Assembly (NCBI GenBank): GCA_027621385.1
Contig: JAQCBQ010000005.1
Span: 1-33,387, forward strand
Reading direction: 5' to 3'
Source of the DNA: Bacteroidota bacterium
Lineage (GTDB): Bacteria > Bacteroidota > Bacteroidia > CAIKAF01
Length of the DNA stretch: 33,387 bases
Shown: in pieces, positions 8,301 through 17,119 of the stretch
Numbering within the stretch: the first letter of the stretch is position 1
Layout: each line of letters starts with the position of its first letter
Notes under the pieces: model-generated
The model's database searches: none
The model's input: the letters and a program-made list of their open reading frames with translations, nothing else
What the model was told of the DNA's origin: nothing
Translations under genes and position numbers: made by a program

Positions 8301-9935
8301 CATGGTAAAGGACGCCACAGGATTGGGATTAACCGTAACCGATTGAATTGCCGTATCAACACATCCACCAGGTCCAGTCACAATCAACTGAGCTGTATAG
8401 GTACCCGGATTGGCATAGGTATGCCAAGGACTTGCTTGAACAGATGTATTTCCATCGCCAAAATCCCAGGAATGATTCATTAGGCCGCCACCCAAAATCG
8501 TAGAGGTATTGACGAATGGCATAACCTGGCCGTGGCATACATTATTAAACGTAAAACTGGCGCTGGGGATTGAGTTCATGGTGACCGGACTGACAATGGT
8601 ATCGGCGCAACCGTTGTTATCTGTAACTACAAGAGTTACATTGTATGTACCCGGAGAATTATAGGTATGGGATGGATTTTGAAGTGTATCAAATGAACCA
8701 TCACCAAAATCCCAGCTCCAAGAAACCAAACTTCCTGGTTGAGAGATTGAAGAGGAATCGGTAAATACACGAACCATTCCACAGGCGGAATCGGCTACAA
8801 AATCGGGAGTTAAAATGGGGGGTACAACCACAGGAAGCGTGACCGTATCTTCGCAGCCCACCTGAGCGGATGAAATCAATGTTACATTGTACGACCCGGG
8901 ATTGGCGTATTGGTGAATCGGATTTTGTTGAGAAGAATTCGGGCTACCATCACCGAAATCCCAGTTCCAAACTGCAGGCTGAACACCAGGAATAGTGGTA
9001 GAATCATTAAACTGCAATGTTCCATTGCACAAATTCTGGGTAAAAAAGTGAGCTGCAGGAAGCACCGGATTGATGTTGGCAGAAAGTTGAGCAGTACAAC
9101 CGGTAGCTGAAGTCAATGTAACTTGATACACGTTTTGACCCCAGGTAGGATTCACAATTGAAATTTGCTGAGTGGTAGCTCCATTTGACCATTGGTAACC
9201 CACAAACCCCGGAGGAGCAACTAAGGTAGCAACTGTATCTCCTACACAATAAGTGATATCAATTTGAAGTGGGCGGCATTCGGCGGCTAAATATGCATAA
9301 CCATAGTGACCAGAATAATCGCAGTCACCCGTTCTAGCTTCAATTGTAACAACCTGACCCACATAATTCAACAGATTTACGCCGGTTGTGGTCCAGTTTC
9401 TCCACCGAACCTGACCTTGGTTTACAAAGCCGGGGACGTTGTTGCCGGCAGCTACCTGATAAAAAGTACAAGGGATAATCCCTCCATTTTGATTTTTAAC
9501 CTGCATTTCAAAGCGAGGCTGAGCTATAGGGGGATGGCCGGGGTCTTGCAATACCACCGCATACCTATAAATAAACAGGGCATTTTGCTGAGAAACCGTA
9601 AACGAGTAGGTTAAACTTTCCGCCTGAGCCCCTACCTGACTGTTCCCTAAGCGAGCGGATTGAGGAGTGCCAGGAGGCGTTCTTGTTAGAGCATTAATAA
9701 TGGGGTCAAGACCCGGAGTCATAATGGTATGACGACCATTTTGAATGGTGTTTGGATTCGTAATCACAATAGGACAGCAGTTGCCAATTCCACCAACCCA
9801 GTTTTGAAATCCATTCATGGAGAAATCTGCATTTGGACAACCAGCACCGGGCTGACTAAAGCCAACCAAAGGAGCGAGCAGCATTAGAAGCAATGCTACC
9901 GGAATCTTGAAAGAATGAGGTAATTTCATCTCCAT
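5310..9935 (-). CDS. Giant PKD-repeat surface protein with T9SS type B sorting domain
   Basis: This 1541-aa protein has a signal peptide (about residues 1-28, ending GFSQ). An N-terminal domain of about 260 residues is probably beta-rich but unrecognised. I count 14 PKD-like repeats of 80-90 residues, each with a WDFGNG/WDFGDG turn, a GxYxVTLIV strand and a conserved GCxDT. Repeats 2-11 alternate between two subtypes, one opening with a (P)SCG motif and one with a QTCHG-type motif, giving five tandem two-PKD units. The last 90 residues (IPNSFTPNNDGTNDEF, then FNRWGE and GWNGQYLNG) form a canonical T9SS type B domain. PKD arrays of this kind are extracellular spacers in adhesins and secreted enzymes; no catalytic domain is visible. 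A paralogue lies 80 nt upstream on the same strand. An alternative start is Met3 (9929). No convincing -7 box was found. Confidence 0.93.
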   Translation of the reverse strand: MEMKLPHSFKIPVALLLMLLAPLVGFSQPGAGCPNADFSMNGFQNWVGGIGNCCPIVITNPNTIQNGRHTIMTPGLDPIINALTRTPPGTPQSARLGNSQVGAQAESLTYSFTVSQQNALFIYRYAVVLQDPGHPPIAQPRFEMQVKNQNGGIIPCTFYQVAAGNNVPGFVNQGQVRWRNWTTTGVNLLNYVGQVVTIEARTGDCDYSGHYGYAYLAAECRPLQIDITYCVGDTVATLVAPPGFVGYQWSNGATTQQISIVNPTWGQNVYQVTLTSATGCTAQLSANINPVLPAAHFFTQNLCNGTLQFNDSTTIPGVQPAVWNWDFGDGSPNSSQQNPIHQYANPGSYNVTLISSAQVGCEDTVTLPVVVPPILTPDFVADSACGMVRVFTDSSSISQPGSLVSWSWDFGDGSFDTLQNPSHTYNSPGTYNVTLVVTDNNGCADTIVSPVTMNSIPSASFTFNNVCHGQVMPFVNTSTILGGGLMNHSWDFGDGNTSVQASPWHTYANPGTYTAQLIVTGPGGCVDTAIQSVTVNPNPVASFTMPPPCGLTGQITNTSTIAPPGTIASYQWVLGNGQTSTSANPNFNYTNPGNYSITLTATSSDGCTGTATQQITRYAIPVASFTAPQTCHGNSVPFTNTSSIQGNGQMSYNWNLGNGQTSTQLNPSMNYVNPGQYSVTLIATGPGGCSDTATQVVNVPPTPVADFVLPPSCGLSGPIGSSSTIAPPGFITSYAWDFGNGQTANTANANYTYASPGVYNVQLIVSSNQGCSDTIIKPFTVWSIPTAAFTGPQTCHGNPVPFQDNSSIVNSTITNWNWDYGNGQSSTQQNPNYSYPSHGVYNVTLIVTGQGGCTDTITQSVNVPPTPVANFSLPDSCGLLNAFADQSTIANPGTIVSWAWDFGNGQTANQQNPSHQYTVPGPYNISLVVVSNEGCSDTLVQPFVTWSIPQAAFSVPQTCFGSFAPFTDQSTIPNSSIATWNWDFGNGQSSTQQNPQHSYGTHGTYTVTLVVAGVGGCTDTVSQSLLITPKPVANFALPPSCGMIAPFTDQSSISNPGVIQNWSWDFGNGQTSTQPSPTYTYPGNGTYNVTLIVTSDEGCLDTVTIPYTNYHWPQAAISVPNVCHGVPTIFTDQSTVTNGTVAQWFWDYGNGATGNQGVTNHTYQNPGTYPIQLIVISANGCADTAYGNTTVHPLPQPDFSAPSECSRETVTFTNSSIIQGGSITSYIWDFATPTLPNSFVANPTAVFPADGTYMVTLVATSNQGCIDSVTKPVSIYPRPRVDFTPFPFEGCAPLFVNFTNNTTIPGSNTVSSYLWDFGNGQTASMANPTQYYMTPGNYTVSLYANSDKNCDTTVTFTDTIKVYALPDAEFAFTPENPTIVQRNLEFTNLSLGNPTQFYWEMGEGSTYTSQHVSHVYPADTGTYVVYLWIATDKGCSDSVYHTVRINSDFTVYIPNSFTPNNDGTNDEFMVHGRGIVEAEMWVFNRWGEEVAYLKNLEPMKKGWNGQYLNGPAKQDIYVYKIIVRDFYGEYHEFRGNVNLLR

Positions 9936-10015
9936 AAAATGGCAATTTCTAGGAATTAGACCTTAAATTTTAAAAAAAGTTGCAGGGTGGTTATAAATTT
10001 CCATGTCAACAACGC

Positions 10016-12631
10016 TTATCGGATAAGGTTGATGTGCCCGTGATACTCATGAACCAAATTAAAAAAGTCTCGAACGACCAACCGATATGCGTAGGTGCCC
10101 TGGGGTGCAGGACTTCCATTGTAACTACCGTCCCAACCTTTATTTAAAGGTGCCAAATGTTCACCCCTATATAAAGAAGCTCCCCAGCGATCAAAAATTT
10201 CTAAGTCAGCTTCTACAATAGCCGTCCCAGCAATGGTAAAAAATTCATTTAAGCCATCTCCATCGGGGCTGAACGTATTTGGAACATACACATTGTATTC
10301 AGGAATCACCTTAACCCAGCGCCAGGTGGTATCAGCACAACCCCATTGATTGAATGTAACCAATCGTACTGGATATGAATTTGTATCTGATGCATAATAA
10401 ATTCTGGGATTCTCATCCGTAGAATTCATTCCATTGCCAAAATCCCACTCGTAATTTTCACCCATATCAGATCGATTTCTAAATTGTACAAGAGGATTGT
10501 TCACTGTTGGTTTTTCTGGAGTCCAATCAAAAGCCGCTGTAGGTTGAGGCCGTACTGTGATGTAATTGTTTAAGGTGAGTGAAGTATCACAACCTTGATC
10601 AGAAACCGCATACAAGGTCACCGAATATGAACCTGCGGCGTTGGGGTATGCGTGGCTTGGAGAGGCCTGAGTAGAAGTTCCGCCATCTCCAAAGTTCCAT
10701 ACCCATTGAACCACTGAACCAACATCAATGGTAGATTGATTATCAAAGAAAGGCACCACAGGGTAACAACCAGACAATGGACTGGCATCCCAAATCAGAT
10801 TTGGTTTTGGCCAAACGGTAGCAGTTTTAACCACCGAATCAACGCATCCCGCGGCACTTGTAGCAGTTAAAACAATAGGCCAATCTCCGGCATTGGGAAT
10901 CAACAAGGTTGGATTTACCACCGTTTGCGATGGGATACCCGAACCAAAGTTCCATTGATAACTTGCAATGCTACCTTGAGAAATGCTACTCGAATTTACA
11001 AATTGGCTATTGAAACCTTCGCAGGGTGAATTAACCGTGAAATCCACCACAGGTAAGGGCAGAATTGTCAACATTTGAGTCAATGTATCTGTACAGCCAT
11101 CGGCAGTGGTAACCACCAAGGTCACCGGATACGAACCTTCCGTCGGATAGATGAGCGATGGGGTTGGATTTCCCGAAATTTGAGCCCCATTCAGTCCGAA
11201 ATCCCATTCCCAATTCACAATTTGAGAGAAGGGAACGGTTGATTGATCTACAAAAGCTACAGGATTCTCTGCACAGGTTGTTGGAGAAAGAAACTGAGCG
11301 GTTGGGAACGCCCAGTTTGTAAAAGGAGCGGTGTAGGTATCGGTACATCCATTGGCCGAAGTCACGGTCAAACTTACCTGCCACTGGCCCGGTTGAGTAT
11401 AGGTATGTGTTGGGTTTTGAACGGCGGAGGTTGAGCCGTTACCAAAATCCCAAGCCCATCCAACAATTTGACCAGGTCCGCTTGGTGTGGTTGAATTATC
11501 TAAAAACTGATTCATCAAACCACAATCCGTTGGCAGAATAAAGTTGGCGATGGGGTCTACATCCAATACAGAAATAGGAAATTGCACACTATCCTGGCAT
11601 CCCATTGGCGCAGTAATCACCAAGGAACCGGTGTAATTGCCATAATTGGCATAGGTATGAGTAGGATTGGCCTGAGTTGAGGTACTTCCGTTTCCAAAAT
11701 TCCAGAAGTAATTTGTGAAGGTGTAACCGCTGGTATCGGCAAAGGTCATTTGACCCGAACATCCAGGGGTAATCGAAACTGAATTGGATAAATCAATCAC
11801 CTGAATGCAGACCGTATCAGAACATCCAAAACCCGTTGAATCACTTATAGTTACAACAATACAAGTGTCGTTTTGAACGGAAAACAGGGTGTCTGAGGTA
11901 GCATTGGCACCGGACAATCCGGTTGACCATGAATAGTTCCCGGTGGACCCCCCGTTGATGTTGATGTCTTCCAGACCCCAGTTATCGCAACAGGTACCTG
12001 AAGAAAAGAATTGAATCCAACGGAATTTAGTACTTGCGGTTTGGGCAGCTGGAGGAATTGGAATGCTAACCGTATTCCAAACCGTGTATGGTGTTGGGCC
12101 GTTTGCCACCCCATTTGTCGTACCGGGATTGGTAGGCAATTGAATGCCCGCCGGAGAAAAGTACGTGATATCAACCCAAGAAGCTCCATTGTTAATGGAA
12201 TACTGCAAAGAAACGCCTTCCCGTGCTAAATCGGGTCCTTCGCAAGGTGTCATCCCCCCTTGCTGACTAAAAATAAAACTAAAATCAATGGTTCCGCCCC
12301 CGGTTACATTTAAGGTGGCAGTTTGAATTTCTGGGGTTGAATTTCCGGAACTTGCCGCCCAATAGTAAGGCGTACCACTTGGACTAGGACCGCAGGGTGA
12401 CGTAAAGGATGTCGTTCCCGTAGTGGACCAACCCGAAGGCAGAGTTCCAGAATTAAAATTGAAATTGTATCCCCCACCGCTCTGCAACATTCCGTTTGCC
12501 GAAATGATCACATTAGAACCTTGACAAACAGGATTAAAATTTGCCGAAGCCGTAATGTTGCACAATTGCTGTGAGAAAGCCGGCATGAAAGCCAAACTTA
12601 AAACCGCTGATAGAATGTATTTTTTAAACAT
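10016..12631 (-). CDS. PKD-repeat surface protein with reelin-like N-terminal domain and T9SS type B sorting domain
   Basis: I start this protein (about 871 aa) at 12631, giving MFKKYILSAVLSLAFMPAFSQ, a clean signal peptide. The upstream in-frame Met at 12673 would put the promoter box inside the gene. Residues about 45-240 resemble reelin-repeat or jelly-roll modules (GVSLQYSINNGASWVDI, FRWIQFFSSG, WGLEDININGG). Six PKD-like repeats follow, each with a W-[ND]-FG turn and a GCxDT-like end. The final 90 residues (VPNTFSPDGDGLNEFF, FDRWGASLY, KGWDGSYNG) form a T9SS type B sorting domain. It shares architecture and C-terminal sequence with the next gene downstream (HEYHGHINLIR versus HEFRGNVNLLR), so the pair probably arose by duplication. 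Export and surface anchoring are inferred; the ligand is unknown. Confidence 0.92.
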   Translation of the reverse strand: MFKKYILSAVLSLAFMPAFSQQLCNITASANFNPVCQGSNVIISANGMLQSGGGYNFNFNSGTLPSGWSTTGTTSFTSPCGPSPSGTPYYWAASSGNSTPEIQTATLNVTGGGTIDFSFIFSQQGGMTPCEGPDLAREGVSLQYSINNGASWVDITYFSPAGIQLPTNPGTTNGVANGPTPYTVWNTVSIPIPPAAQTASTKFRWIQFFSSGTCCDNWGLEDININGGSTGNYSWSTGLSGANATSDTLFSVQNDTCIVVTISDSTGFGCSDTVCIQVIDLSNSVSITPGCSGQMTFADTSGYTFTNYFWNFGNGSTSTQANPTHTYANYGNYTGSLVITAPMGCQDSVQFPISVLDVDPIANFILPTDCGLMNQFLDNSTTPSGPGQIVGWAWDFGNGSTSAVQNPTHTYTQPGQWQVSLTVTSANGCTDTYTAPFTNWAFPTAQFLSPTTCAENPVAFVDQSTVPFSQIVNWEWDFGLNGAQISGNPTPSLIYPTEGSYPVTLVVTTADGCTDTLTQMLTILPLPVVDFTVNSPCEGFNSQFVNSSSISQGSIASYQWNFGSGIPSQTVVNPTLLIPNAGDWPIVLTATSAAGCVDSVVKTATVWPKPNLIWDASPLSGCYPVVPFFDNQSTIDVGSVVQWVWNFGDGGTSTQASPSHAYPNAAGSYSVTLYAVSDQGCDTSLTLNNYITVRPQPTAAFDWTPEKPTVNNPLVQFRNRSDMGENYEWDFGNGMNSTDENPRIYYASDTNSYPVRLVTFNQWGCADTTWRWVKVIPEYNVYVPNTFSPDGDGLNEFFTIAGTAIVEADLEIFDRWGASLYRGEHLAPLNKGWDGSYNGSPAPQGTYAYRLVVRDFFNLVHEYHGHINLIR

Positions 12632-12652
12632 AGGCGAGTTTTCACTTCCTTG

Positions 12653-12660
12653 CAAATTTA
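12653..12660 (-). promoter_or_regulatory. -7 promoter element for the reelin-like/PKD gene
   Basis: The minus strand reads TAAATTTG, matching TAnnTTTG, 21 nt before the start codon at 12631. It supports the internal start because transcription would begin downstream of the longer ORF's Met codon. Confidence 0.55.
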
Positions 12661-12909
12661 TTAAATTAATCAATGCCTAGATTCATTTTAACGACTTTAC
12701 GCTGCATTCCTTAATTACTTATTGAAATTTACACACCAAAAAACTGCTTGAAAAGAAAGAAAAGGAGGCATAAACAGTAGAAAGCAAAGGCAATTCCACC
12801 TCAATGCCGAAGTAAACAAAACGCATACGAATTGAAAACAAATCAATTCAAATACTCCTGTCATTTTTTCATCGTCTGAAAAAAAATCTTCTAGAGCCCT
12901 TAAAGTTTT
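12661..12909. other. AT-rich gene-free stretch upstream of the structured repeat
   Basis: No coding frame with convincing composition is present. The one visible structure is a perfect 7-bp inverted repeat, GAATTGA/TCAATTC, at 12829-12849 with a 7-nt loop, which is not followed by a T-tract. I can assign no function. Confidence 0.4.
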
Positions 12910-13059
12910 GAGGCATTGCGGCAGGGATTGAAGGAGCTAGCTCTGCAATTGGAAGCCCGGCGGACCGCGCGGTGCGGAGGCGACCTTGGGAGCCCCCGCA
13001 AACCCGCTGGACCGCAGGGCTGCCATTGCAGACTAGCCCTGAAAGCCCGTTCGCCGCCC
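12910..13059 (+). repeat. Structured intergenic repeat, copy A
   Basis: This is copy A of a three-copy family. It opens with GAGGCATTGCGGCAGGGATT and closes with TGAAAGCCCG...GCCGCCC, whose GCGGC/GCCGC ends can pair. Inside, GCTAGCTCTGCAAT (12936-12949) pairs with ATTGCAGACTAGC (13025-13037) with one bulge. At the apex 12974-12999 folds as GCGG-A-GGC, loop GACCTTGGGA, GCC-C-CCGC. Between copies the central stem differs in sequence but still pairs. It lies between kdsA (ends 13156) and the PKD gene, on the strand opposite to both. The 96 nt between it and kdsA hold only a weak hairpin (TCCTGA/TCAGGA near 13119-13137). It may be a non-coding RNA, a transcript-end structure or a mobile palindromic repeat. 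Similarity to an Rfam Bacteroidota motif such as Flavo-1 is possible but unchecked. Confidence 0.8.
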
Positions 13060-13155
13060 AAATTTAAATTTTTATTAAGTTCCAGATTTAATTTTAGAGC
13101 AAACTACTCTGCTGAATCCTGAGGCAATATCAGGAAATTCGCAAGCGAGTCCGAT

Positions 13156-13965
13156 CTACATTTCAGGAAAATCGGTTCGGGAATACACCTCTAAAATCAC
13201 ATCTAAAATGGCTGGCATGCTTGCCAATGCCAAGGTGTTTGCTGCATCGCTCCACGCAGAATCAGGATGCGGATGTGTTTCCATGAAAAATCCATCAACA
13301 CCCAGCGCAGATGCTGCCTTAGCAAGAACTACAGCCATTTTTCGCTCTCCCCCGCTCACTCCATTCAATCCACCGGGCGATTGAACAGAATGCGTAGCAT
13401 CAAACACCACAGGGCCCCAAGGCTTCATTTTTTCAATGCCTCTGAAATCCACTACCAGGTCTCTATACCCAAATGTGCTACCCCGTTCGGTCAACCAACA
13501 AGACCGATCTGTCCGCCCCGTCTTTTCCACCACGAACTTCATATCATCGGGAGACAAAAACTGTCCTTTCTTAATATTCAAATGGCACTTTGTTTGACCG
13601 GCAGCCACCAATAAATCCGTTTGCCGGCACAAAAAAGCGGGAATTTGAATTACGTCTACCACTTCTTCAAGGTGAGGAAGCTGCCAACTTTCATGTACAT
13701 CCGTAAGGACCTTCAGTCCCAGGCGCTGCTTGATCTCCCACAGAATCTCCAATCCCTTTTCCATTCCATGCCCGCGGCGGCTGCCCAGCGAAGTGCGGTT
13801 GGCTTTATCAAAAGAGGCCTTGAATATGTAGGGCATGGAACGCGCTTGACAGGCCGCCTTCATTTGTTCCGCAACTTCTAAACACAAATCCAAGGACTCA
13901 GCCACGCAAGGTCCAGAAATAAGAAATGGGCGGCTTGAACTAAAAAAATCAGATTCAATAGGCAT
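13156..13965 (-). CDS. kdsA: 3-deoxy-8-phosphooctulonate (KDO-8-phosphate) synthase
   Basis: This 269-aa enzyme condenses phosphoenolpyruvate with D-arabinose 5-phosphate to KDO 8-phosphate in the cytoplasm, the committed step to the LPS inner-core sugar KDO. Family blocks are visible in order: ISGPCVAES near the N-terminus, FKASFDKANRTS (about 48-59) with the PEP-binding lysines, LTDVHE (about 86-91), IQIPAFLCRQTDLL (about 106-119) and VFDATHSVQSPGG (about 188-200). The length is normal for KdsA. The start overlaps the end of kdsD by 11 nt, so the two genes are translationally coupled and supply consecutive steps: kdsD makes arabinose 5-phosphate and kdsA consumes it. Confidence 0.97.
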   Translation of the reverse strand: MPIESDFFSSSRPFLISGPCVAESLDLCLEVAEQMKAACQARSMPYIFKASFDKANRTSLGSRRGHGMEKGLEILWEIKQRLGLKVLTDVHESWQLPHLEEVVDVIQIPAFLCRQTDLLVAAGQTKCHLNIKKGQFLSPDDMKFVVEKTGRTDRSCWLTERGSTFGYRDLVVDFRGIEKMKPWGPVVFDATHSVQSPGGLNGVSGGERKMAVVLAKAASALGVDGFFMETHPHPDSAWSDAANTLALASMPAILDVILEVYSRTDFPEM

Positions 13966-14902
13966 CGTGAATTCGAATTACGCCCACTAGGGCTTGATTG
14001 GCATCTACAACGGGCAAGGCGGAGCGTTTTTGAACTCCCGATTCCATTAAATGTATGGCTTCTCCCAGGAAATTAGAAGGTAAACATGTTGTAGGATTCG
14101 GATTCATCAAGGATGTTGCCAAACAGGTTTCTACGGAAGTCCCATTCACCAATGCACGCCGAATGTCGCCTTCAGTAATAATTCCCAGCAATTTCCCCTG
14201 AACCTCAACGCAGGCCAAGCCCAGTGGTTTTTCTGTCATAGCAATCAGCACCTCGCGCATGCTTTGCTCGGGATTGATTCGCGCCACAGATTCCAAGGGA
14301 TGCATCACCTGCTCTACCCGCAGGCTCCAATTTTTCCCCAATTGCCCCGCTGGATGAAACCCAGAAAAATTGGAGTAGCTAAAGCCGGTGGCATCTGCCC
14401 AGGCAAACATTAAGGATTCACCTGCAACCATTGCCACTACAGTGCTGCAGGAAGGCGCTAAATTCAAGGAATCGGCTTCAGCACTTACCGAGCAATCTAG
14501 ATTCACTGTCATGGCATTGGCCAATATGCCTTGGGGATTCCCGAGCAATCCAAGGGAAGAGATTTGGTGCATCTTCAACCAGTTGGAAAGTTTAATTTGC
14601 TCTTCGCTGTTGCCACTTTTTGAAATAAAAATGGCCAAGCAGCCCGGCGAAAAATACCCCAAATCACCATGAAAGGCTTCTGAAGGCAACATAAAAACGG
14701 CCCTTTTACCCAATGAACGAGCCGTTGCTGCTAATTTCCGGGCAATGTAGCCGCTTTTTCCCGTTCCTATAAAAATCCATTCCTCCGATTCGGACAGCAA
14801 AGCCAGTGCTTGGGCCCAATGAACCTCCCATTTGTCCTCAAGACCAATTAAGGCCTGTCGGTAACGGGAAATGTATTCTCCGGGGTTTGAGGACTGCATC
14901 AT
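13955..14902 (-). CDS. kdsD: D-arabinose 5-phosphate isomerase (KdsD/KpsF family)
   Basis: The enzyme converts ribulose 5-phosphate to arabinose 5-phosphate for KDO synthesis. An SIS sugar-isomerase domain covers about residues 25-165 (GTGKSGYIARKLAATARSLG, then EAFHGDLGYF and ISKSGNSEEQ). Two CBS domains follow (about 195-315), including LGIITEGDIRRAL. This is the normal SIS-CBS-CBS architecture. The longest frame starts at 14920, but a perfect -7 box (TATCTTTG) occupies its codons 2-5, so I place the start at the tandem ATG-ATG at 14902/14899, giving about 315 aa. It overlaps kdsA by 11 nt and lies divergent from htpG. It could be a KpsF or GutQ paralogue in name, but the coupling to kdsA supports KdsD. 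Confidence 0.93.
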   Translation of the reverse strand: MMQSSNPGEYISRYRQALIGLEDKWEVHWAQALALLSESEEWIFIGTGKSGYIARKLAATARSLGKRAVFMLPSEAFHGDLGYFSPGCLAIFISKSGNSEEQIKLSNWLKMHQISSLGLLGNPQGILANAMTVNLDCSVSAEADSLNLAPSCSTVVAMVAGESLMFAWADATGFSYSNFSGFHPAGQLGKNWSLRVEQVMHPLESVARINPEQSMREVLIAMTEKPLGLACVEVQGKLLGIITEGDIRRALVNGTSVETCLATSLMNPNPTTCLPSNFLGEAIHLMESGVQKRSALPVVDANQALVGVIRIHDAY

Positions 14903-14907
14903 ACTGA

Positions 14908-14915
14908 CAAAGATA
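14908..14915 (-). promoter_or_regulatory. -7 promoter element for kdsD-kdsA
   Basis: The minus strand reads TATCTTTG, a perfect TAnnTTTG, ending 5 nt before the first of two tandem ATG codons. Transcription would start at or within a few nt of the start codon. The gap to divergent htpG is 86 nt. On the plus strand TATCCTTTG (14939-14947) is a near match, one nt too long, that may serve htpG. Confidence 0.5.
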
Positions 14916-14988
14916 TACAAGGACTGCCAATTTGTCCCTATCCTTTGCGCTGGTATGCTTTTTGAATTAGCAGGAGAAAAAATTAATT

Positions 14989-16821
14989 ATGTCGTCAACC
15001 AAAGAATCAGTTTCAAGGCAAGGTAGCATTCAGGTGCAAACCGACAACATTTTTCCAATCATCAAGAAATTCCTGTATTCAGACAATGAAATTTTTTTAC
15101 GGGAATTGGTTTCAAATGCCACCGATGCCATCCAAAAAACCAAAGTGCTTGGATCGGTAGGTGAGTTTAAAGGCTCAATGAAAACCCCGAAAGTTGAAAT
15201 TAAATTGGATAAAGAGGCCAAAACGCTTACTGTATCTGATAACGGGATAGGAATGACTGCCGAGGAAATGGAAAAGTACTTGAATCAGGTCGCTTTTTCC
15301 GGAGCCAGGGAGTTTTTAGAAAAGTACAAGGGCGTTGAAGACAAGCAAACCATTATTGGCCACTTCGGTCTAGGATTTTATTCGGCCTTTATGGTAGCCG
15401 CGAAAGTAGAGGTGGTGAGTAAGTCGTTCCAAACCGGAGAACCCGCCCACCGTTGGACCTGCGATGGAAGTCCCTCCTACTCTATTGAACCGGCTACGCG
15501 CAAAACTCGAGGAACCGATGTAATTCTTCACATGTCAGAAGAAGGAGAGGAATTTTTGGACCAAAATCGAGTGAAAGGCATATTGACCAAATATGGCAGT
15601 TTTTTACCCGTTCCTGTTTTCTTTGAAAAAGAGCAAATCAACAACACAGAGCCGGCTTGGACCAAAAAACCTGCCGACCTGAGCCAAGAAGATTACGCCT
15701 CCTTTTATAAGGAGCTCTACCCCGGCTCCTTTGAAGACCCTTTATTCCAAATTCATCTGAATGTCGATTACCCTTTTAATCTGACCGGTATTTTATATTT
15801 TCCGAAAATCAAGGAACACTTTGATGTTCAGCGGAAAAAAATCTCATTGTACTCCAATCAGGTGTTTATCACCGACTCGGTAGAAGGCGTGGTGCCTGAG
15901 TTTCTAACGCTTCTGCATGGGGTACTGGATTCTCCAGATATTCCTTTAAACGTCTCCAGGTCGTACCTTCAGGCCGATGCCAATGTGCGAAAAATTAGCA
16001 GTCACATCACCAAAAAAGTAGCGGACAAATTGGAAGAAATGTTCCAAAACAACCGCAGTGATTTTGAAAGCAAATGGAACGACATTCGGATTTTCGTTCA
16101 ATATGGTGCCATCACAGACCAGAAGTTTGCAGAACGGTGTAAGAAGTTTTCTTTGTTCGAGAATTTGAATGGAAGCTTCCATACCATGGAAGAACTTCAA
16201 GCCAATCTGAAAGAGGCGCACACTGACAAAAACAATCAGTTGGTAATTTTATACTCTGCCGATCCCGAAGCCGACCATGCCTACATTTCTCGTGCAACCG
16301 AGCGGGGATATCAGGTGTTTAAAATGAGTAGTCCGTTGGAATCTCATTATTTGGGCCATTTGGAACAAACTCATGAATCGGTCAAATTTGCCCGAATCGA
16401 TTCTGATTCTCCAGAAAAATTAATCGACAAGGGCATTGAAGTTCCCTGTTCTTTAAGCGAAGAACAGCGCACTGAGCTTCAGGGAATTTTTGAATCGTTG
16501 AAGGAGGAATCTTCCTTAAGCATGGCGGTGGAAAATTTATCCAGCTCAGACATGCCGGTAACGATTACGGAATCGGAATTCATTCGCCGAATGAATGAGA
16601 TGCAGCAAATGAATGCCATGGGGGGGCAAGCCTTCCGGATGCAGTCGGCTGTAGTTAATGCCAACCATCCCATCATGCTATCCATTCTTCAAAAAGAGAC
16701 AGAAGAGGATAAAAAAGCGGTGGCCAAGCAAGTGTTAGATATGGCCTTACTGAGCAAAGGCATGTTAAAAGGTGAAGCATTAACACGGTTCTTGGAACGG
16801 TCGCTCGAACTGCTTAAATGA
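14989..16821 (+). CDS. htpG: Molecular chaperone HtpG (Hsp90 family)
   Basis: This 610-aa protein is a cytoplasmic ATP-dependent Hsp90 chaperone. The GHKL ATPase domain shows [15 protein letters not shown] (the catalytic Glu and ATP-binding Asn), [17 protein letters not shown] for the lid and [14 protein letters not shown]. The middle domain contains [11 protein letters not shown] with the ATP-contacting Arg. The C-terminal dimerisation domain includes a Met-rich amphipathic stretch ([19 protein letters not shown]). The length is normal for bacterial HtpG. An AGGAG sequence at 14972-14976 lies about 12 nt before the start, somewhat far for a Shine-Dalgarno. The downstream yidD overlaps its stop by 4 nt (ATGA). 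Confidence 0.98.
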   Translation: MSSTKESVSRQGSIQVQTDNIFPIIKKFLYSDNEIFLRELVSNATDAIQKTKVLGSVGEFKGSMKTPKVEIKLDKEAKTLTVSDNGIGMTAEEMEKYLNQVAFSGAREFLEKYKGVEDKQTIIGHFGLGFYSAFMVAAKVEVVSKSFQTGEPAHRWTCDGSPSYSIEPATRKTRGTDVILHMSEEGEEFLDQNRVKGILTKYGSFLPVPVFFEKEQINNTEPAWTKKPADLSQEDYASFYKELYPGSFEDPLFQIHLNVDYPFNLTGILYFPKIKEHFDVQRKKISLYSNQVFITDSVEGVVPEFLTLLHGVLDSPDIPLNVSRSYLQADANVRKISSHITKKVADKLEEMFQNNRSDFESKWNDIRIFVQYGAITDQKFAERCKKFSLFENLNGSFHTMEELQANLKEAHTDKNNQLVILYSADPEADHAYISRATERGYQVFKMSSPLESHYLGHLEQTHESVKFARIDSDSPEKLIDKGIEVPCSLSEEQRTELQGIFESLKEESSLSMAVENLSSSDMPVTITESEFIRRMNEMQQMNAMGGQAFRMQSAVVNANHPIMLSILQKETEEDKKAVAKQVLDMALLSKGMLKGEALTRFLERSLELLK

Positions 16822-17063
16822 GTCGGATAGCCCCTTCTAACTGGAAGCGAATATTGAGCTTTCCTTTGGTGGCCATGGTTCGGCTGTACCAGTGGATTAT
16901 TTCGCCTTGGCTGCCCGCCGCCTGTCGTTACACGCCGACCTGCAGCCACTACATGGTTGAGGCCTTGCAAAAGCACGGCCCCATTCGGGGCTTATGGCTT
17001 GGGTTAAAGCGGATTGGCCGCTGCCACCCTTGGGGCGGATTTGGGCATGACCCAGTGCCGTAA
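16818..17063 (+). CDS. yidD: Membrane protein insertion efficiency factor YidD
   Basis: This 81-aa protein matches Yid[22 protein letters not shown], then [18 protein letters not shown] and the C-terminal [14 protein letters not shown]. The conserved C-R-Y-x-P-T-C-S core and the HPWG(G)xGxDPVP end are diagnostic. The family is a small amphipathic inner-membrane-associated protein that assists YidC-dependent insertion. Usually it is next to rnpA-yidC; here it is coupled to htpG through an ATGA overlap, an unusual pairing. It may instead start at Met17 (16866), which would give a more typical 65-residue form. Just after the stop a weak hairpin (AATCCTT/AAGGGATT, 17063-17091) could be a poor terminator. 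Confidence 0.95.
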   Translation: MSRIAPSNWKRILSFPLVAMVRLYQWIISPWLPAACRYTPTCSHYMVEALQKHGPIRGLWLGLKRIGRCHPWGGFGHDPVP

Positions 17064-17119
17064 ATCCTTGAATTTCAGCGATAAAGGGATTCTTTGATGA
17101 ATTTTCTTAATTTCTAGTG

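Noticed and set aside
5310-9935. Regularly spaced repeats that could be mistaken for a CRISPR or tandem DNA array
   Set aside because: The period is about 250 nt, the frame is open throughout, and similarity is at protein level (PKD domains).
12916-13122. Open frame across copy A, with similar peptide text (RQGL...GGDLGSPRKPAG) in frames across copies B and C
   Set aside because: The peptide likeness follows from the conserved nucleotide core. Stops and starts are not shared, and the variable parts change to keep base pairing, not codons.
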